Positions 7,949 through 15,712 of a DNA stretch of 32,704 nt are shown here, piece after piece. The notes below the pieces were generated by a model that did no database searches, was not told where the DNA came from, and saw nothing but the letters and a program-made list of their open reading frames with translations. Within the stretch, counting starts at the first letter, position 1. The number at the start of each line of letters is the position of its first letter. The position numbers and the translations under genes were made by a program. This stretch comes from an uncultured Lachnospiraceae bacterium. Its GTDB lineage: Bacteria; Bacillota; Clostridia; Lachnospirales; Lachnospiraceae. The DNA lies in contig CAJUQO010000033.1 in NCBI GenBank assembly GCA_910588295.1, positions 1-32,704 on the forward strand, in the 5' to 3' direction.

Positions 7949-9910
7949 TTGGAAAACTATACCAAGTACAAGCTGAAGAGTGATGACGAGCTGTCGTCAT
8001 TACTGGCGGACAAGGATCAGCTGTTCCTTATTGCCTGCAACAAATGTTTCAAGGAATTTAAGACTGTAGACGAGCCGGATTGTGAAGAGTTTGAGAAACT
8101 TGCCCGCGGGCAGGGGAAAACGATCACGGGGAGCGCAAAGGTCGATTTTTTGTGCAATAAGATCCAGACGGAAAAGAAATTGCAGGACATGATTCCGGAA
8201 GGTACAGAGAATGTGGTCGTGATTTCCTGCGGCCTGGGCGTCCAGACCGTTGCGGATATGGCGGACAAACCCGTCTATGCGGCCGCCAACTCTCTGAATT
8301 ATACAGGATATCATGGCATGGCGCTGACGAAAAAAAGCTGTGACGCGTGCGCACAGTGCTATCTGAACATAACGGGCGGGATCTGCCCCATCGTCGACTG
8401 CTCCAAGAGCCTGGTCAACGGCCAGTGCGGCGGCGCGAAAAACGGCAAATGCGAGGTGGACAGTAATAAAGACTGCGCCTGGGAGAAAATATATAAACGT
8501 CTGGAGAAGCAGGGACGTGTTTCTGAATTCCTGTCCCAGCCGGTACAGCTCCGCGATTACTCCAAGATTAATCATAAAGTGATCCAGGATTATGTGAAAT
8601 CGGTTCGCGAGAACCGGCTGGCCGGCTACTACGGCGGCGTACATCCTTCGGAGAACAAGGAATTTACGGAGCATCTTGCCTTGCAAAAATTCCCGGATCC
8701 GGAAGTCGTGGTTATTCCCCTGTCCATGCATGCGGGCGCTCCAGCCAACCCCGTCGTCGCGGTGGGCGATACTGTTAAAGTGGGCCAGAAGATCGGCGAA
8801 TCCGCGGGATTTATCAGTAGCCCGGTTCATTCCAGCGTCAGCGGAACCGTGACTGCCATTGAGACGCGCGGGCATGCGACAAGGGGCGAGTGCCTGTCCG
8901 TCGTGATCCGTTCCGACGGAAAGAATACGCTGGACGAATCCGTAAAGCCGCATAAAGATCTTGACAGCCTGACGCCGGATGAGATCGTCGATATCGTCCG
9001 CGAGGCAGGGATTGTAGGTATGGGCGGCGCCGGATTCCCGACCTCCGTAAAACTGAAACCGCCGAAGCCGATTGATACCGTTCTCCTCAACGGCTGTGAA
9101 TGCGAACCCTACCTGACCGCAGACCACAGAGTACTTCTAGAATATGCGGATGACGTGATTTTCGGCCTTAAAGCAGTCATTAAGACGGTGGGAGCGGAAA
9201 AGGGAATGATCGTCATTGAGGATAACAAGCCGGACGCGATTGCGTTGTTACAGGATAAGACGGCAGATATCAGCAACATCGATGTGGTTGCGGCCAGGAC
9301 AAAATATCCCCAGGGCGCCGAGAAAATGCTGATTAAGCGCGTACTGAAAAGACAGGTGCCCAGCGGCGGGCTTCCGGCGGATGTGGGCTGCGTGGTGAGC
9401 AATATCAGTACCGTAAAAGCAATCTCTGACGCGATTCAGAGAGGTATGCCTTTGATAGAACGTGCGGTGACTGTGACCGGCGAACATGTGGAGAGACCGG
9501 GCAACTACATGGTGAAGATCGGTACGAATACGAAAGATCTGATTGACTACTGCGGCGGTATCACAGGGGAAGATGTCACCGTCAAGGCAGGCGGCCCCAT
9601 GATGGGATTTGTCCTTTCGGACAGAAATGTACCGATCATGAAGGGATCCAACGGAATCATTGCCGTCGATACCGACCATACGGTCGAACAGCCCTGTATC
9701 AAATGCGGGCGATGTGTGGATGTCTGTCCGATGGAGCTTTCCCCGCTGTATTATGCAAAATATGCGGACGAGGAGAACTGGCAGGGTATGAAGGATAAAC
9801 ATGTCATGGACTGCCTCGAATGCAGGTGCTGCGAGTACATCTGCTCCTCAAAGATTCCGCTGGTCACTAAGATCAAGGCGGGCAAGAATGCAGTAAGGGG
9901 GATGAAGTGA
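7949..9910 (+). CDS. Fusion of MetV (methylene-THF reductase zinc/Fe-S subunit) with RnfC-like NADH-oxidising subunit (RnfC2)
   Basis: A 653-residue fusion. Residues 1 to about 205 are a MetV domain: Cys30 and Cys33 in IACNKC, VISCGLGVQ, then the Cys-rich CDACAQCY...GGICPIVDCSKSLVNGQCGG...GKCEV block at 131-176. Residues about 226-645 are an RnfC domain: GGVHPSENKEFT, a biotinyl/barrel-like region at 255-320, REAGIVGMGGAGFP at 351-364 (the nucleotide/flavin site of RnfC/NuoF-type proteins), NGCECEPYLT, and two 4Fe-4S motifs, CIKCGRCVDVCP at 583-594 and CLECRCCEYIC at 622-632. In Acetobacterium woodii, MetF, MetV and RnfC2 are separate subunits of one NADH-dependent methylene-THF reductase; here two are joined, and a second MetV and MetF follow. 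It starts with TTG after GGAAGGTGAGG. Probable role: pass electrons from NADH through Fe-S clusters to MetF. Confidence 0.88.
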   Translation: MENYTKYKLKSDDELSSLLADKDQLFLIACNKCFKEFKTVDEPDCEEFEKLARGQGKTITGSAKVDFLCNKIQTEKKLQDMIPEGTENVVVISCGLGVQTVADMADKPVYAAANSLNYTGYHGMALTKKSCDACAQCYLNITGGICPIVDCSKSLVNGQCGGAKNGKCEVDSNKDCAWEKIYKRLEKQGRVSEFLSQPVQLRDYSKINHKVIQDYVKSVRENRLAGYYGGVHPSENKEFTEHLALQKFPDPEVVVIPLSMHAGAPANPVVAVGDTVKVGQKIGESAGFISSPVHSSVSGTVTAIETRGHATRGECLSVVIRSDGKNTLDESVKPHKDLDSLTPDEIVDIVREAGIVGMGGAGFPTSVKLKPPKPIDTVLLNGCECEPYLTADHRVLLEYADDVIFGLKAVIKTVGAEKGMIVIEDNKPDAIALLQDKTADISNIDVVAARTKYPQGAEKMLIKRVLKRQVPSGGLPADVGCVVSNISTVKAISDAIQRGMPLIERAVTVTGEHVERPGNYMVKIGTNTKDLIDYCGGITGEDVTVKAGGPMMGFVLSDRNVPIMKGSNGIIAVDTDHTVEQPCIKCGRCVDVCPMELSPLYYAKYADEENWQGMKDKHVMDCLECRCCEYICSSKIPLVTKIKAGKNAVRGMK

Positions 9911-9911
9911 T

Positions 9912-10535
9912 ATGTTGATTACCCAGTTAAAAGAAAAGGAAACGATTCGTTCACTGGCAGACGGAAAAAAGGTTTTTATCATTAACTGCCATGGGTGCAA
10001 AGAAGTCCATTTCCCGGAAAAAGAGGCGGCAGAGCTTGAAAAAGAATTGGAAACAGCCGGGAATGTGACAGGGATTCTGACGACGGATTATATCTGCAAC
10101 CCGGAAAATATGAAGCTGCGTCTTGAGAAGCACAGGTCTGAGCTAGAAGCCGCCGATATCGTGCTGGTGCTTTCCTGCGGTGTGGGCGTGCAGACGATTT
10201 CGGAGTATCTGGAGGACAAGACGGTGTATGCGGCGTGCGATACCTATCCATTGCCGGGTTTCCAGGGCGTGACGGCGTTAGAATACGACTGCGACCAGTG
10301 CGGAGAATGTTACTTGAATCTGACCGGCGGGATCTGCCCGATCACGGCCTGTTCCAAGAGCCTGGTCAACGGCCAGTGCGGCGGTTCGAAAAACGGCAAA
10401 TGTGAAGTGGACAGCGAGATGGAATGCGGTTGGGAGCGTATCTACAGACGTCTTGCCCAGATCGGGCGCCTTGATGTATTGAAATGTCCGACGCAGGTGC
10501 GTAATTTTGCAACAGACAGAGAAATAGACGGATAA
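9912..10535 (+). CDS. metV: MetV, Fe-S/zinc subunit of methylene-THF reductase
   Basis: A 207-residue protein of the MTHFR C-terminal-domain (MetV) family, which forms a complex with MetF in acetogens. Motifs mirror the N-terminal domain of the preceding fusion: INCHGCKEV, TTDYICNP, VLSCGVGVQT, and CDQCGECYLNLTGGICPITACSKSLVNGQCGG...NGKCEV. The ATG is one base after the fusion stop codon, with AAGGGGG at 9895-9901 as the ribosome binding site, so translation is tightly coupled. The paralogous stretches share 32 identical bases (8402-8433 and 10353-10384), which points to duplication or gene conversion. metF starts 13 bases downstream. Confidence 0.93.
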   Translation: MLITQLKEKETIRSLADGKKVFIINCHGCKEVHFPEKEAAELEKELETAGNVTGILTTDYICNPENMKLRLEKHRSELEAADIVLVLSCGVGVQTISEYLEDKTVYAACDTYPLPGFQGVTALEYDCDQCGECYLNLTGGICPITACSKSLVNGQCGGSKNGKCEVDSEMECGWERIYRRLAQIGRLDVLKCPTQVRNFATDREIDG

Positions 10536-10548
10536 GGAGAGTGGAATC

Positions 10549-11427
10549 ATGAAAATTACGGAAGCATTTGAACGAGGTGAATTTGTAATTACAGCGGAAG
10601 TGGGGCCGCCGAAAGGATTTCATATTGAAAAGATGCTGGAAGAGGCAAAGGAATATTTGAGCGGCATCACGGCGGTAAACGTGACAGACAACCAGTCTTC
10701 TGTGATGCGTCTGGGTTCTCTGGCGACCTGCAAGGCTCTGAAAGATGAAGGGCTGACCCCTATTTTCCAGATGACCTGCCGTGACAGGAACCGCATCGCG
10801 CTGGAGTCGGATCTTTTGAGCGCCGCATTGTTCGGAATCGAAAATCTGCTGCTTTTGACGGGAGACCATACGAAGCTCGGCGACCATCCCCAGGCAAAGC
10901 CTGTCTTTGATCTGGATTCCGTGTCCCTGATCCATGCGGTGAAGCAGCTGGAATCCGGCGTAGACCTTGGCGGGAACGAGCTGGTCGGCGAGCCGCCCAA
11001 ATTCGCCAAAGGAGCGGTTGTATCACCTTGCAGCGACTCCCTGGACGCCCAGCTTGCAAAGATGGAGCGGAAGGTTGCGGCGGGCGCCGAATATTTCCAG
11101 ACCCAGGCCGTCTATGAACCGGAGAAATTCATCCAGTTTATGGAGAAAGCAAAACAGTTCGGCAAGCCGGTTCAGCTCGGGATCGTGATTCCGAAATCGG
11201 TAGGTATGTGCAGGTATATGAATGCAAACGTCGCCGGCATCCATATCCCGGAGGACATGATCAATGAATTGAAAGCCGATAAGGAAAAGACCAAAGCGGG
11301 CATCACCGGCGTGGAGATTGCCGCGCGCGTGATCCGGGAGTGCAGGCCGTACTGCCAAGGTGTACATATCATGGCTATGGGCTGGGAATCCAAGGTGCCG
11401 GGGCTTCTTGAGCAGGCAGGGCTTTAA
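10549..11427 (+). CDS. metF: 5,10-methylenetetrahydrofolate reductase, flavin-binding subunit
   Basis: A 292-residue MetF-family TIM-barrel flavoprotein that reduces methylene-THF to methyl-THF, the last step of the methyl branch. Visible: ITAEVGPPKGFH with the expected catalytic-type Glu, NVTDNQ, the MTCRDRNRIALESDLL segment, LLLLTGDH with the conserved Gly-Asp, and YFQTQAVYEPEKF. It lacks a C-terminal regulatory domain, like bacterial forms. It is the third gene of the operon, starts after AAGGAGAG, and ends before a strong terminator. With MetV and the RnfC-type module it should form a soluble NADH-dependent reductase; the electron donor is inferred from the neighbours. Confidence 0.95.
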   Translation: MKITEAFERGEFVITAEVGPPKGFHIEKMLEEAKEYLSGITAVNVTDNQSSVMRLGSLATCKALKDEGLTPIFQMTCRDRNRIALESDLLSAALFGIENLLLLTGDHTKLGDHPQAKPVFDLDSVSLIHAVKQLESGVDLGGNELVGEPPKFAKGAVVSPCSDSLDAQLAKMERKVAAGAEYFQTQAVYEPEKFIQFMEKAKQFGKPVQLGIVIPKSVGMCRYMNANVAGIHIPEDMINELKADKEKTKAGITGVEIAARVIRECRPYCQGVHIMAMGWESKVPGLLEQAGL

Positions 11428-11530
11428 GGCATTCGTCTAAGGCTGTTTTGTGCTTGCGGACACTTTTTGCTATGAAAACATATCGGAAGAAATTAACGGA
11501 TTAAAAGATTGATTGGATATGGCGGTAAGG

Positions 11531-11569
11531 AAAGCGGATCCTCTGAAATGGCAGGGGATCCGCTTTTTC
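11531..11569 (+). terminator. Strong intrinsic terminator after metF
   Basis: An 11-base perfect stem, AAAGCGGATCC at 11531-11541 with GGATCCGCTTT at 11556-11566, has a 14-base loop and T-run. It closes the metV-rnfC/metV/metF operon. Confidence 0.9.
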
Positions 11570-11641
11570 TGTGGTAAAATTGTTGAAGATATTCAGAAAG
11601 CTGAACGGTAATCACCAGAATCCGCTTTCCAAAAATCAACG

Positions 11642-11670
11642 TTGCATTTTCAAATCAAAATTGTTATCAT
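11642..11670 (+). promoter_or_regulatory. Extended -10 promoter for the DUF512 gene and der/plsY
   Basis: TTGCAT at 11642-11647 and TATCAT at 11665-11670 are spaced by 17 bases, with TGT directly before the -10. Transcription would begin about 25 bases before the ATG at 11702. Confidence 0.7.
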
Positions 11671-11701
11671 AAAAGAAATCTTGTATCTTGGAGGAACCCC
11701 T

Positions 11702-13102
11702 ATGCCCAGACATATAGTCAGCAGAGTGATCCCGGGCAGCATAGCCGACGAGATGGGCGTGGAGCCCAGTGATGAGCTGCTGTCCATAAACGGCCAGACC
11801 GTAGAGGATGTACTGGACTACCATTTTCTGACAAACGAGGAATATATGACCGTCCTGCTGGCCAAACCGGATGGGGAGGAATGGGAGCTGGAGATTGAAA
11901 AAGATTATGAAGAGGATCTGGGACTGGTATTTGCCAACGGACTGATGGACGAATACCGTTCCTGCCGGAATAAATGCATCTTTTGTTTTATCGACCAGAT
12001 GCCCCCGGGGATGCGGGAAACCCTATATTTCAAAGATGATGATTCCCGCCTATCCTTTCTCCAGGGAAATTATGTCACGCTGACCAATATGGATGATCAC
12101 GATATCGACCGGATCATCCATTACCATATGGCGCCGATCAATATTTCTTTTCACACGACCAATCCCAAGCTGCGGTGTCGTATGCTGAATAATCGTTTTG
12201 CCGGGGACATTTTTGACCGGGTGCGCCGTCTCTGCGAAGCGGGGATAGAGATGAACGGACAGATCGTGCTCTGCAAGGGTATCAATGACGGGACGGAGCT
12301 TCGCCGTACATTGGGCGATCTGGAAGAATATATGCCGGCGCTGCAAAGCGTTTCGGTGGTGCCCGTGGGACTTACAAAATATCGGGAGGGCCTGTACCCT
12401 CTGGAGGTCTTCGGGCCGGAGGATGCGGCCGAAGTAATTGCTGAAGTGGAACGGTGGCAGCAGTATTATGTGGAAAGAACAGGAAACCACAGAATACATT
12501 GCGGCGACGAGTGGTATCTGCTGGCCGGGCGCGGGCTGCCTGAGGCGGAACGATATGACGGCTATCCCCAGCTGGAAAACGGTGTGGGGATGTTGCGGCT
12601 GCTGGAGGAAGAGGTACACGGGGTGTTGCGGGGCTGTGAAGGGGACGGGCGCGAAGCCCATATGACCATTGCCACGGGTTCTCTGGCCGCTCCATTTCTG
12701 GGAGCGCTGATGGCGGACGTTCATGCGATTTATCCTCACATAAAAGTAGACGTCGTGGCGGTGAAAAATCGATTTTTCGGAGAAAAGATCACCGTGTCGG
12801 GCTTGTTGACCGGCCAGGATCTGAAAGCACAGCTTGCGGGGCTCCCTCTGGGGGAGCGGCTGCTCTTGCCATGCAATATGCTGCGGGACGGGGAGAATGT
12901 ATTTCTTGACGACTGCACCGTGGAGGAGCTGGAACAGAGCCTGGGGGTGCCTGTCACCGTGGTGGACGCGGACGGTACGTCCCTGGTGGAGACTATTATA
13001 AATAAGAAAGATATACAGCAGCACAGAAGGAGACAACTATATGAGCAAACCGATTGTTGCTATTGTGGGACGGCCGAATGTGGGGAAATCCACCCTGTTT
13101 AA
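11702..13102 (+). CDS. DUF512 family radical SAM protein with N-terminal PDZ-like domain
   Basis: A 466-residue protein of the clostridial DUF512 family. It has an N-terminal PDZ-like region (about residues 1-65, IVSRVIPGSIADEMGV...GDELLSING type), a radical SAM 4Fe-4S motif CRNKCIFC with Cys88, Cys92 and Cys95, and a C-terminal DUF512 region from about residue 270. The biochemical function is not known. It almost always precedes der. The last 20 or so codons overlap der by 62 bases in another frame and give a Cys-rich tail absent from what I expect of the family, as if the original stop was lost. The ATG at 11702 follows TTGGAGGAA; an in-frame upstream ATG at 11642 lies inside the promoter. 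Confidence 0.9.
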   Translation: MPRHIVSRVIPGSIADEMGVEPSDELLSINGQTVEDVLDYHFLTNEEYMTVLLAKPDGEEWELEIEKDYEEDLGLVFANGLMDEYRSCRNKCIFCFIDQMPPGMRETLYFKDDDSRLSFLQGNYVTLTNMDDHDIDRIIHYHMAPINISFHTTNPKLRCRMLNNRFAGDIFDRVRRLCEAGIEMNGQIVLCKGINDGTELRRTLGDLEEYMPALQSVSVVPVGLTKYREGLYPLEVFGPEDAAEVIAEVERWQQYYVERTGNHRIHCGDEWYLLAGRGLPEAERYDGYPQLENGVGMLRLLEEEVHGVLRGCEGDGREAHMTIATGSLAAPFLGALMADVHAIYPHIKVDVVAVKNRFFGEKITVSGLLTGQDLKAQLAGLPLGERLLLPCNMLRDGENVFLDDCTVEELEQSLGVPVTVVDADGTSLVETIINKKDIQQHRRRQLYEQTDCCYCGTAECGEIHPV

Positions 13103-14366
13103 TTCTCTGGCCGGACACAATATTTCCATAGTCAAGGATACGCCGGGCGTGACCCGGGACAGGATCTATGCCGACGTAAACTGGCTGAACTACCCATTCA
13201 CGCTGATCGACACGGGAGGTATCGAGCCGGAGAGTGAAGACGTCATCCTATCTCAGATGCGGGAACAGGCCCAAATGGCCATTGATACGGCCCATGTGAT
13301 CCTGTTTATCGTGGATGTGCGTCAGGGGCTGCAGGATGCCGATGATAAAGTGGCGGACATGCTGCGGCGCAGCGGTAAGCCGGTGCTCTTGATCGTAAAC
13401 AAAGTAGACAGCTTTGAGAAGCAGATGATGGACGTCTATGAGTTTTATAATCTGGGTATGGGGGAACCGATCCCCGTGTCATCGTCGGGCAAGCTGGGAT
13501 TAGGCGATATGCTGGACGAGGTGGTTCGCCATTTTCCGCAGCATGACAGCGAGGATGAGGAGGACGATACCCCTCGCGTTGCCATCATAGGAAAACCTAA
13601 CGTGGGCAAATCCTCTCTGATCAATAGGCTGACCGGGAAGAACCGGGCCATTGTGTCCGATATTGCCGGAACCACCCGGGACGCCATCGACACAAGACTT
13701 ACAGTTAATGGAAAAGAATATATACTGATCGATACGGCAGGCATACGGCGGAAAAGTAAGATCCGCGAGGATCTGGAGCGCTACAGTATCATCCGGGCCG
13801 TCACGGCTGTGGAGAAGGCCGATGTGGTGGCGCTCGTCATCGACGCGGTGCAGGGGGTGACGGAGCAGGACGCCAAGATCGCCGGTATTGCCCATGAGAG
13901 GGGCAAGGGCGTCTTGGTGGCGGTCAATAAATGGGATGCGGTGGAAAAGGATGATCGGACTGTGAATACATTCAGCGCCGACGTGCGCAATACGCTGTCC
14001 TTCATGCCCTATGCGGAAATTATATTTGTTTCTGCCCTGACAGGACAGCGCCTTCCCCGGCTGTTCGATATCATTGACATGATATTAGAAAACCAGAGCC
14101 TGCGCATCCAGACCGGCGTGCTCAATGAGATCTTGACCGAGGCCGTTGCCATGCAGCAGCCGCCTTCGGACAGGGGCAGGAGGTTAAAGATCTATTATAT
14201 GACTCAGGTGGCGGTGAAGCCCCCGACTTTTGTGCTTTTTGTCAATGACAAGGAGCTGATGCATTTTTCTTATGTGCGTTATCTGGAAAACCGGATACGG
14301 GACGCTTTCGGTTTCCGGGGCACACCGCTGAAATTTATCATCCGGGAGAGGAAGGACAAGAAGTGA
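13041..14366 (+). CDS. der: Ribosome assembly GTPase Der (EngA)
   Basis: A 441-residue double-GTPase needed for 50S subunit assembly. The first G domain has GRPNVGKST at residues 10-18 and a DTGG-type switch, with NKVD. The second has GKPNVGKSS near residue 183, DTAG and NKWD. A KH-like C-terminal domain ends at about 440. The ATG follows AGAAGGAGACAAC within the coding sequence of the DUF512 gene. plsY starts one base after its stop. Confidence 0.97.
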   Translation: MSKPIVAIVGRPNVGKSTLFNSLAGHNISIVKDTPGVTRDRIYADVNWLNYPFTLIDTGGIEPESEDVILSQMREQAQMAIDTAHVILFIVDVRQGLQDADDKVADMLRRSGKPVLLIVNKVDSFEKQMMDVYEFYNLGMGEPIPVSSSGKLGLGDMLDEVVRHFPQHDSEDEEDDTPRVAIIGKPNVGKSSLINRLTGKNRAIVSDIAGTTRDAIDTRLTVNGKEYILIDTAGIRRKSKIREDLERYSIIRAVTAVEKADVVALVIDAVQGVTEQDAKIAGIAHERGKGVLVAVNKWDAVEKDDRTVNTFSADVRNTLSFMPYAEIIFVSALTGQRLPRLFDIIDMILENQSLRIQTGVLNEILTEAVAMQQPPSDRGRRLKIYYMTQVAVKPPTFVLFVNDKELMHFSYVRYLENRIRDAFGFRGTPLKFIIRERKDKK

Positions 14367-14367
14367 C

Positions 14368-15012
14368 ATGGCAGTACGTTTGATTTGTCTGGCTGTGGGC
14401 TATGCGTTCGGTTTGATCCAGACGGCTTATATCATCGGAAAGATGCACGGGATCGACATTAGGAATTACGGCAGCGGCAATGCCGGGAGCACCAATGCCA
14501 TGCGTACCATGGGGCGTAAAGCCGGCCTGCTTACCTTTGCGGGCGACGTGCTGAAATGCGTGTGCGCAGTACTGCTTGTCCGGCGGATCTTCGGGGCGGG
14601 ACACAGGGAAATGCTCCCGCTTTTATCCCTGTATGCCTCGGCAGGGGTGATCCTGGGTCATAATTTTCCGTTTTATCTGAAATTCCGCGGCGGTAAGGGT
14701 ATTGCCTGCACGGTGGGCCTGGCCGCTATGCTGGGCTGGCCGTTTTTTGCGCTGGGTTTTGCCTCCTTTGCGCTGATATTTTTCACGACTCACTATGTAT
14801 CCCTAGGCTCTGTGGTCGGCTACGCTTTGCTTTTCGCTGAGGCGGTGGTATTGGGGCAGTGGGGGTATTTCGGCGTATCCCAGCCCGTGCTGTGGGAAAT
14901 GTATACTTTGCTGGCGATTCTTTCTGTCATGGCGATTTACCGCCATCGCGGGAATCTTTCACGTCTGTTTGCCGGGACAGAGAGTAAAATGTATCTTTCC
15001 AGGCACAAGTAG
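14368..15012 (+). CDS. plsY: Acyl-phosphate:glycerol-3-phosphate acyltransferase
   Basis: A 214-residue integral membrane enzyme that acylates glycerol-3-phosphate with acyl-phosphate, the first step of phospholipid synthesis. The three PlsY signatures are present: GSGNAGSTNAMR at about residues 36-47, GHNFPFYLKFRGGKG in the middle, and a C-terminal RHRGNLSRLFAGTE motif. Four to five membrane segments alternate with these loops. It is translationally coupled to der. In many Firmicutes gpsA follows; here the CODH/ACS operon follows instead. Confidence 0.95.
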   Translation: MAVRLICLAVGYAFGLIQTAYIIGKMHGIDIRNYGSGNAGSTNAMRTMGRKAGLLTFAGDVLKCVCAVLLVRRIFGAGHREMLPLLSLYASAGVILGHNFPFYLKFRGGKGIACTVGLAAMLGWPFFALGFASFALIFFTTHYVSLGSVVGYALLFAEAVVLGQWGYFGVSQPVLWEMYTLLAILSVMAIYRHRGNLSRLFAGTESKMYLSRHK

Positions 15013-15064
15013 CAGTATTTGGAAAAATCAAAAGGAAAATGGATTTATTTTTGTACAAGTATTA

Positions 15065-15079
15065 CAACGGATTTCGTTG
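15065..15079. promoter_or_regulatory. Inverted repeat overlapping the -35 of the CODH/ACS promoter (possible operator)
   Basis: CAACG at 15065-15069 and CGTTG at 15075-15079 are perfect inverted repeats five bases apart, and the right arm supplies part of the -35 TTGCTA. A palindrome TTGTACAA lies at 15051-15058. Such placement suits a repressor or redox regulator, but the binding protein is unknown. Confidence 0.35.
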
Positions 15080-15105
15080 CTAAGCGGGTGAAGTTTTGTT
15101 ATAAT
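15077..15105 (+). promoter_or_regulatory. Main promoter of the CODH/ACS operon
   Basis: TTGCTA at 15077-15082 and consensus TATAAT at 15100-15105 are separated by 17 bases with TGT just before the -10, making a strong extended -10 promoter. The start would lie about 38 bases before the first gene at 15150. Confidence 0.75.
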
Positions 15106-15149
15106 GGAAGCATTGATAAAAATATGACAAGTACATGAAAGGAGAATCT

Positions 15150-15500
15150 ATGCACGTCATAAAGGATGATCAGGGGAATCCGGTTTCTCATGGATCGGGC
15201 AGTTCCTGTATTTCCGAGCATAGCTGTGAAGGGTCTGGTCATGGCTGCGGCGGGTGTGCCCAGGCTTCCGGTTGCGGCGCGAAGGATGACAGGCAGGAGG
15301 CTCTGGCCCTACTTCAATATATGATACAGCATAACGCCCATCATGCCGCCGGGCTGATGCCTCTGGCGGACAATCTGGATAAGCTGGGCATGGGCGACGC
15401 GGCGAGCCAGCTTCGCGAGGGTGCGTCGGATTTCCAGAAAGGGAACATGCGGCTGTCGCTGGCCCTGACTCTGATGAAAGAACATATGAAGGAGGCGTAA
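15150..15500 (+). CDS. Small Cys/His-rich protein, first gene of the CODH/ACS operon; candidate metal-handling protein
   Basis: A 116-residue protein I do not recognise with confidence. Residues 1-45 are polar, Gly/Ser-rich and full of metal ligands: His2, His14, Cys20, His24, Cys26, His31, Cys33, Cys36 and Cys42. Residues 46-116 look fully helical, with a His61-x-x-His64-His65 patch in the first helix and a Leu/Met-rich amphipathic pattern after it. No signal peptide or membrane segment is seen. It starts after AAGGAGAATCT and its stop is 3 bases before cooT. Its position directly before CooT and CooC suggests nickel or other metal storage, delivery or sensing for CODH/ACS maturation. This function is inference. 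Confidence 0.8.
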   Translation: MHVIKDDQGNPVSHGSGSSCISEHSCEGSGHGCGGCAQASGCGAKDDRQEALALLQYMIQHNAHHAAGLMPLADNLDKLGMGDAASQLREGASDFQKGNMRLSLALTLMKEHMKEA

Positions 15501-15503
15501 TCT

Positions 15504-15689
15504 ATGTGTCTTGCTACAGCATATAAAGAAAGTGATAATACTGTGATCTGCAAGAATATCAGCAGGATCGATGTGGAAGGAGATCTGCTCATTATCCGCG
15601 ATATTATGGGAGATGAAATCCGGATTGACGGAAAGATTCTGATGGTGGATCTGGCGAACAGCATCGTTAAAATTGATGCGGCAGAATAA
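15504..15689 (+). CDS. cooT: CooT family nickel-binding protein
   Basis: A 61-residue protein beginning Met-Cys, then a short beta-rich chain with VEGDLLIIRDIMGDE and a final VDLANSIVKI strand. This matches the CooT family, named for the Rhodospirillum rubrum protein, in which Cys2 binds Ni(II) in a homodimer and which assists CO dehydrogenase maturation. The start at 15504 follows AAGGAGG with the stop of the preceding gene just before, so the two are translationally coupled. cooC follows after 23 bases. Confidence 0.85.
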   Translation: MCLATAYKESDNTVICKNISRIDVEGDLLIIRDIMGDEIRIDGKILMVDLANSIVKIDAAE

Positions 15690-15712
15690 TATGGTTTACA
15701 GGAGGCGACTAT

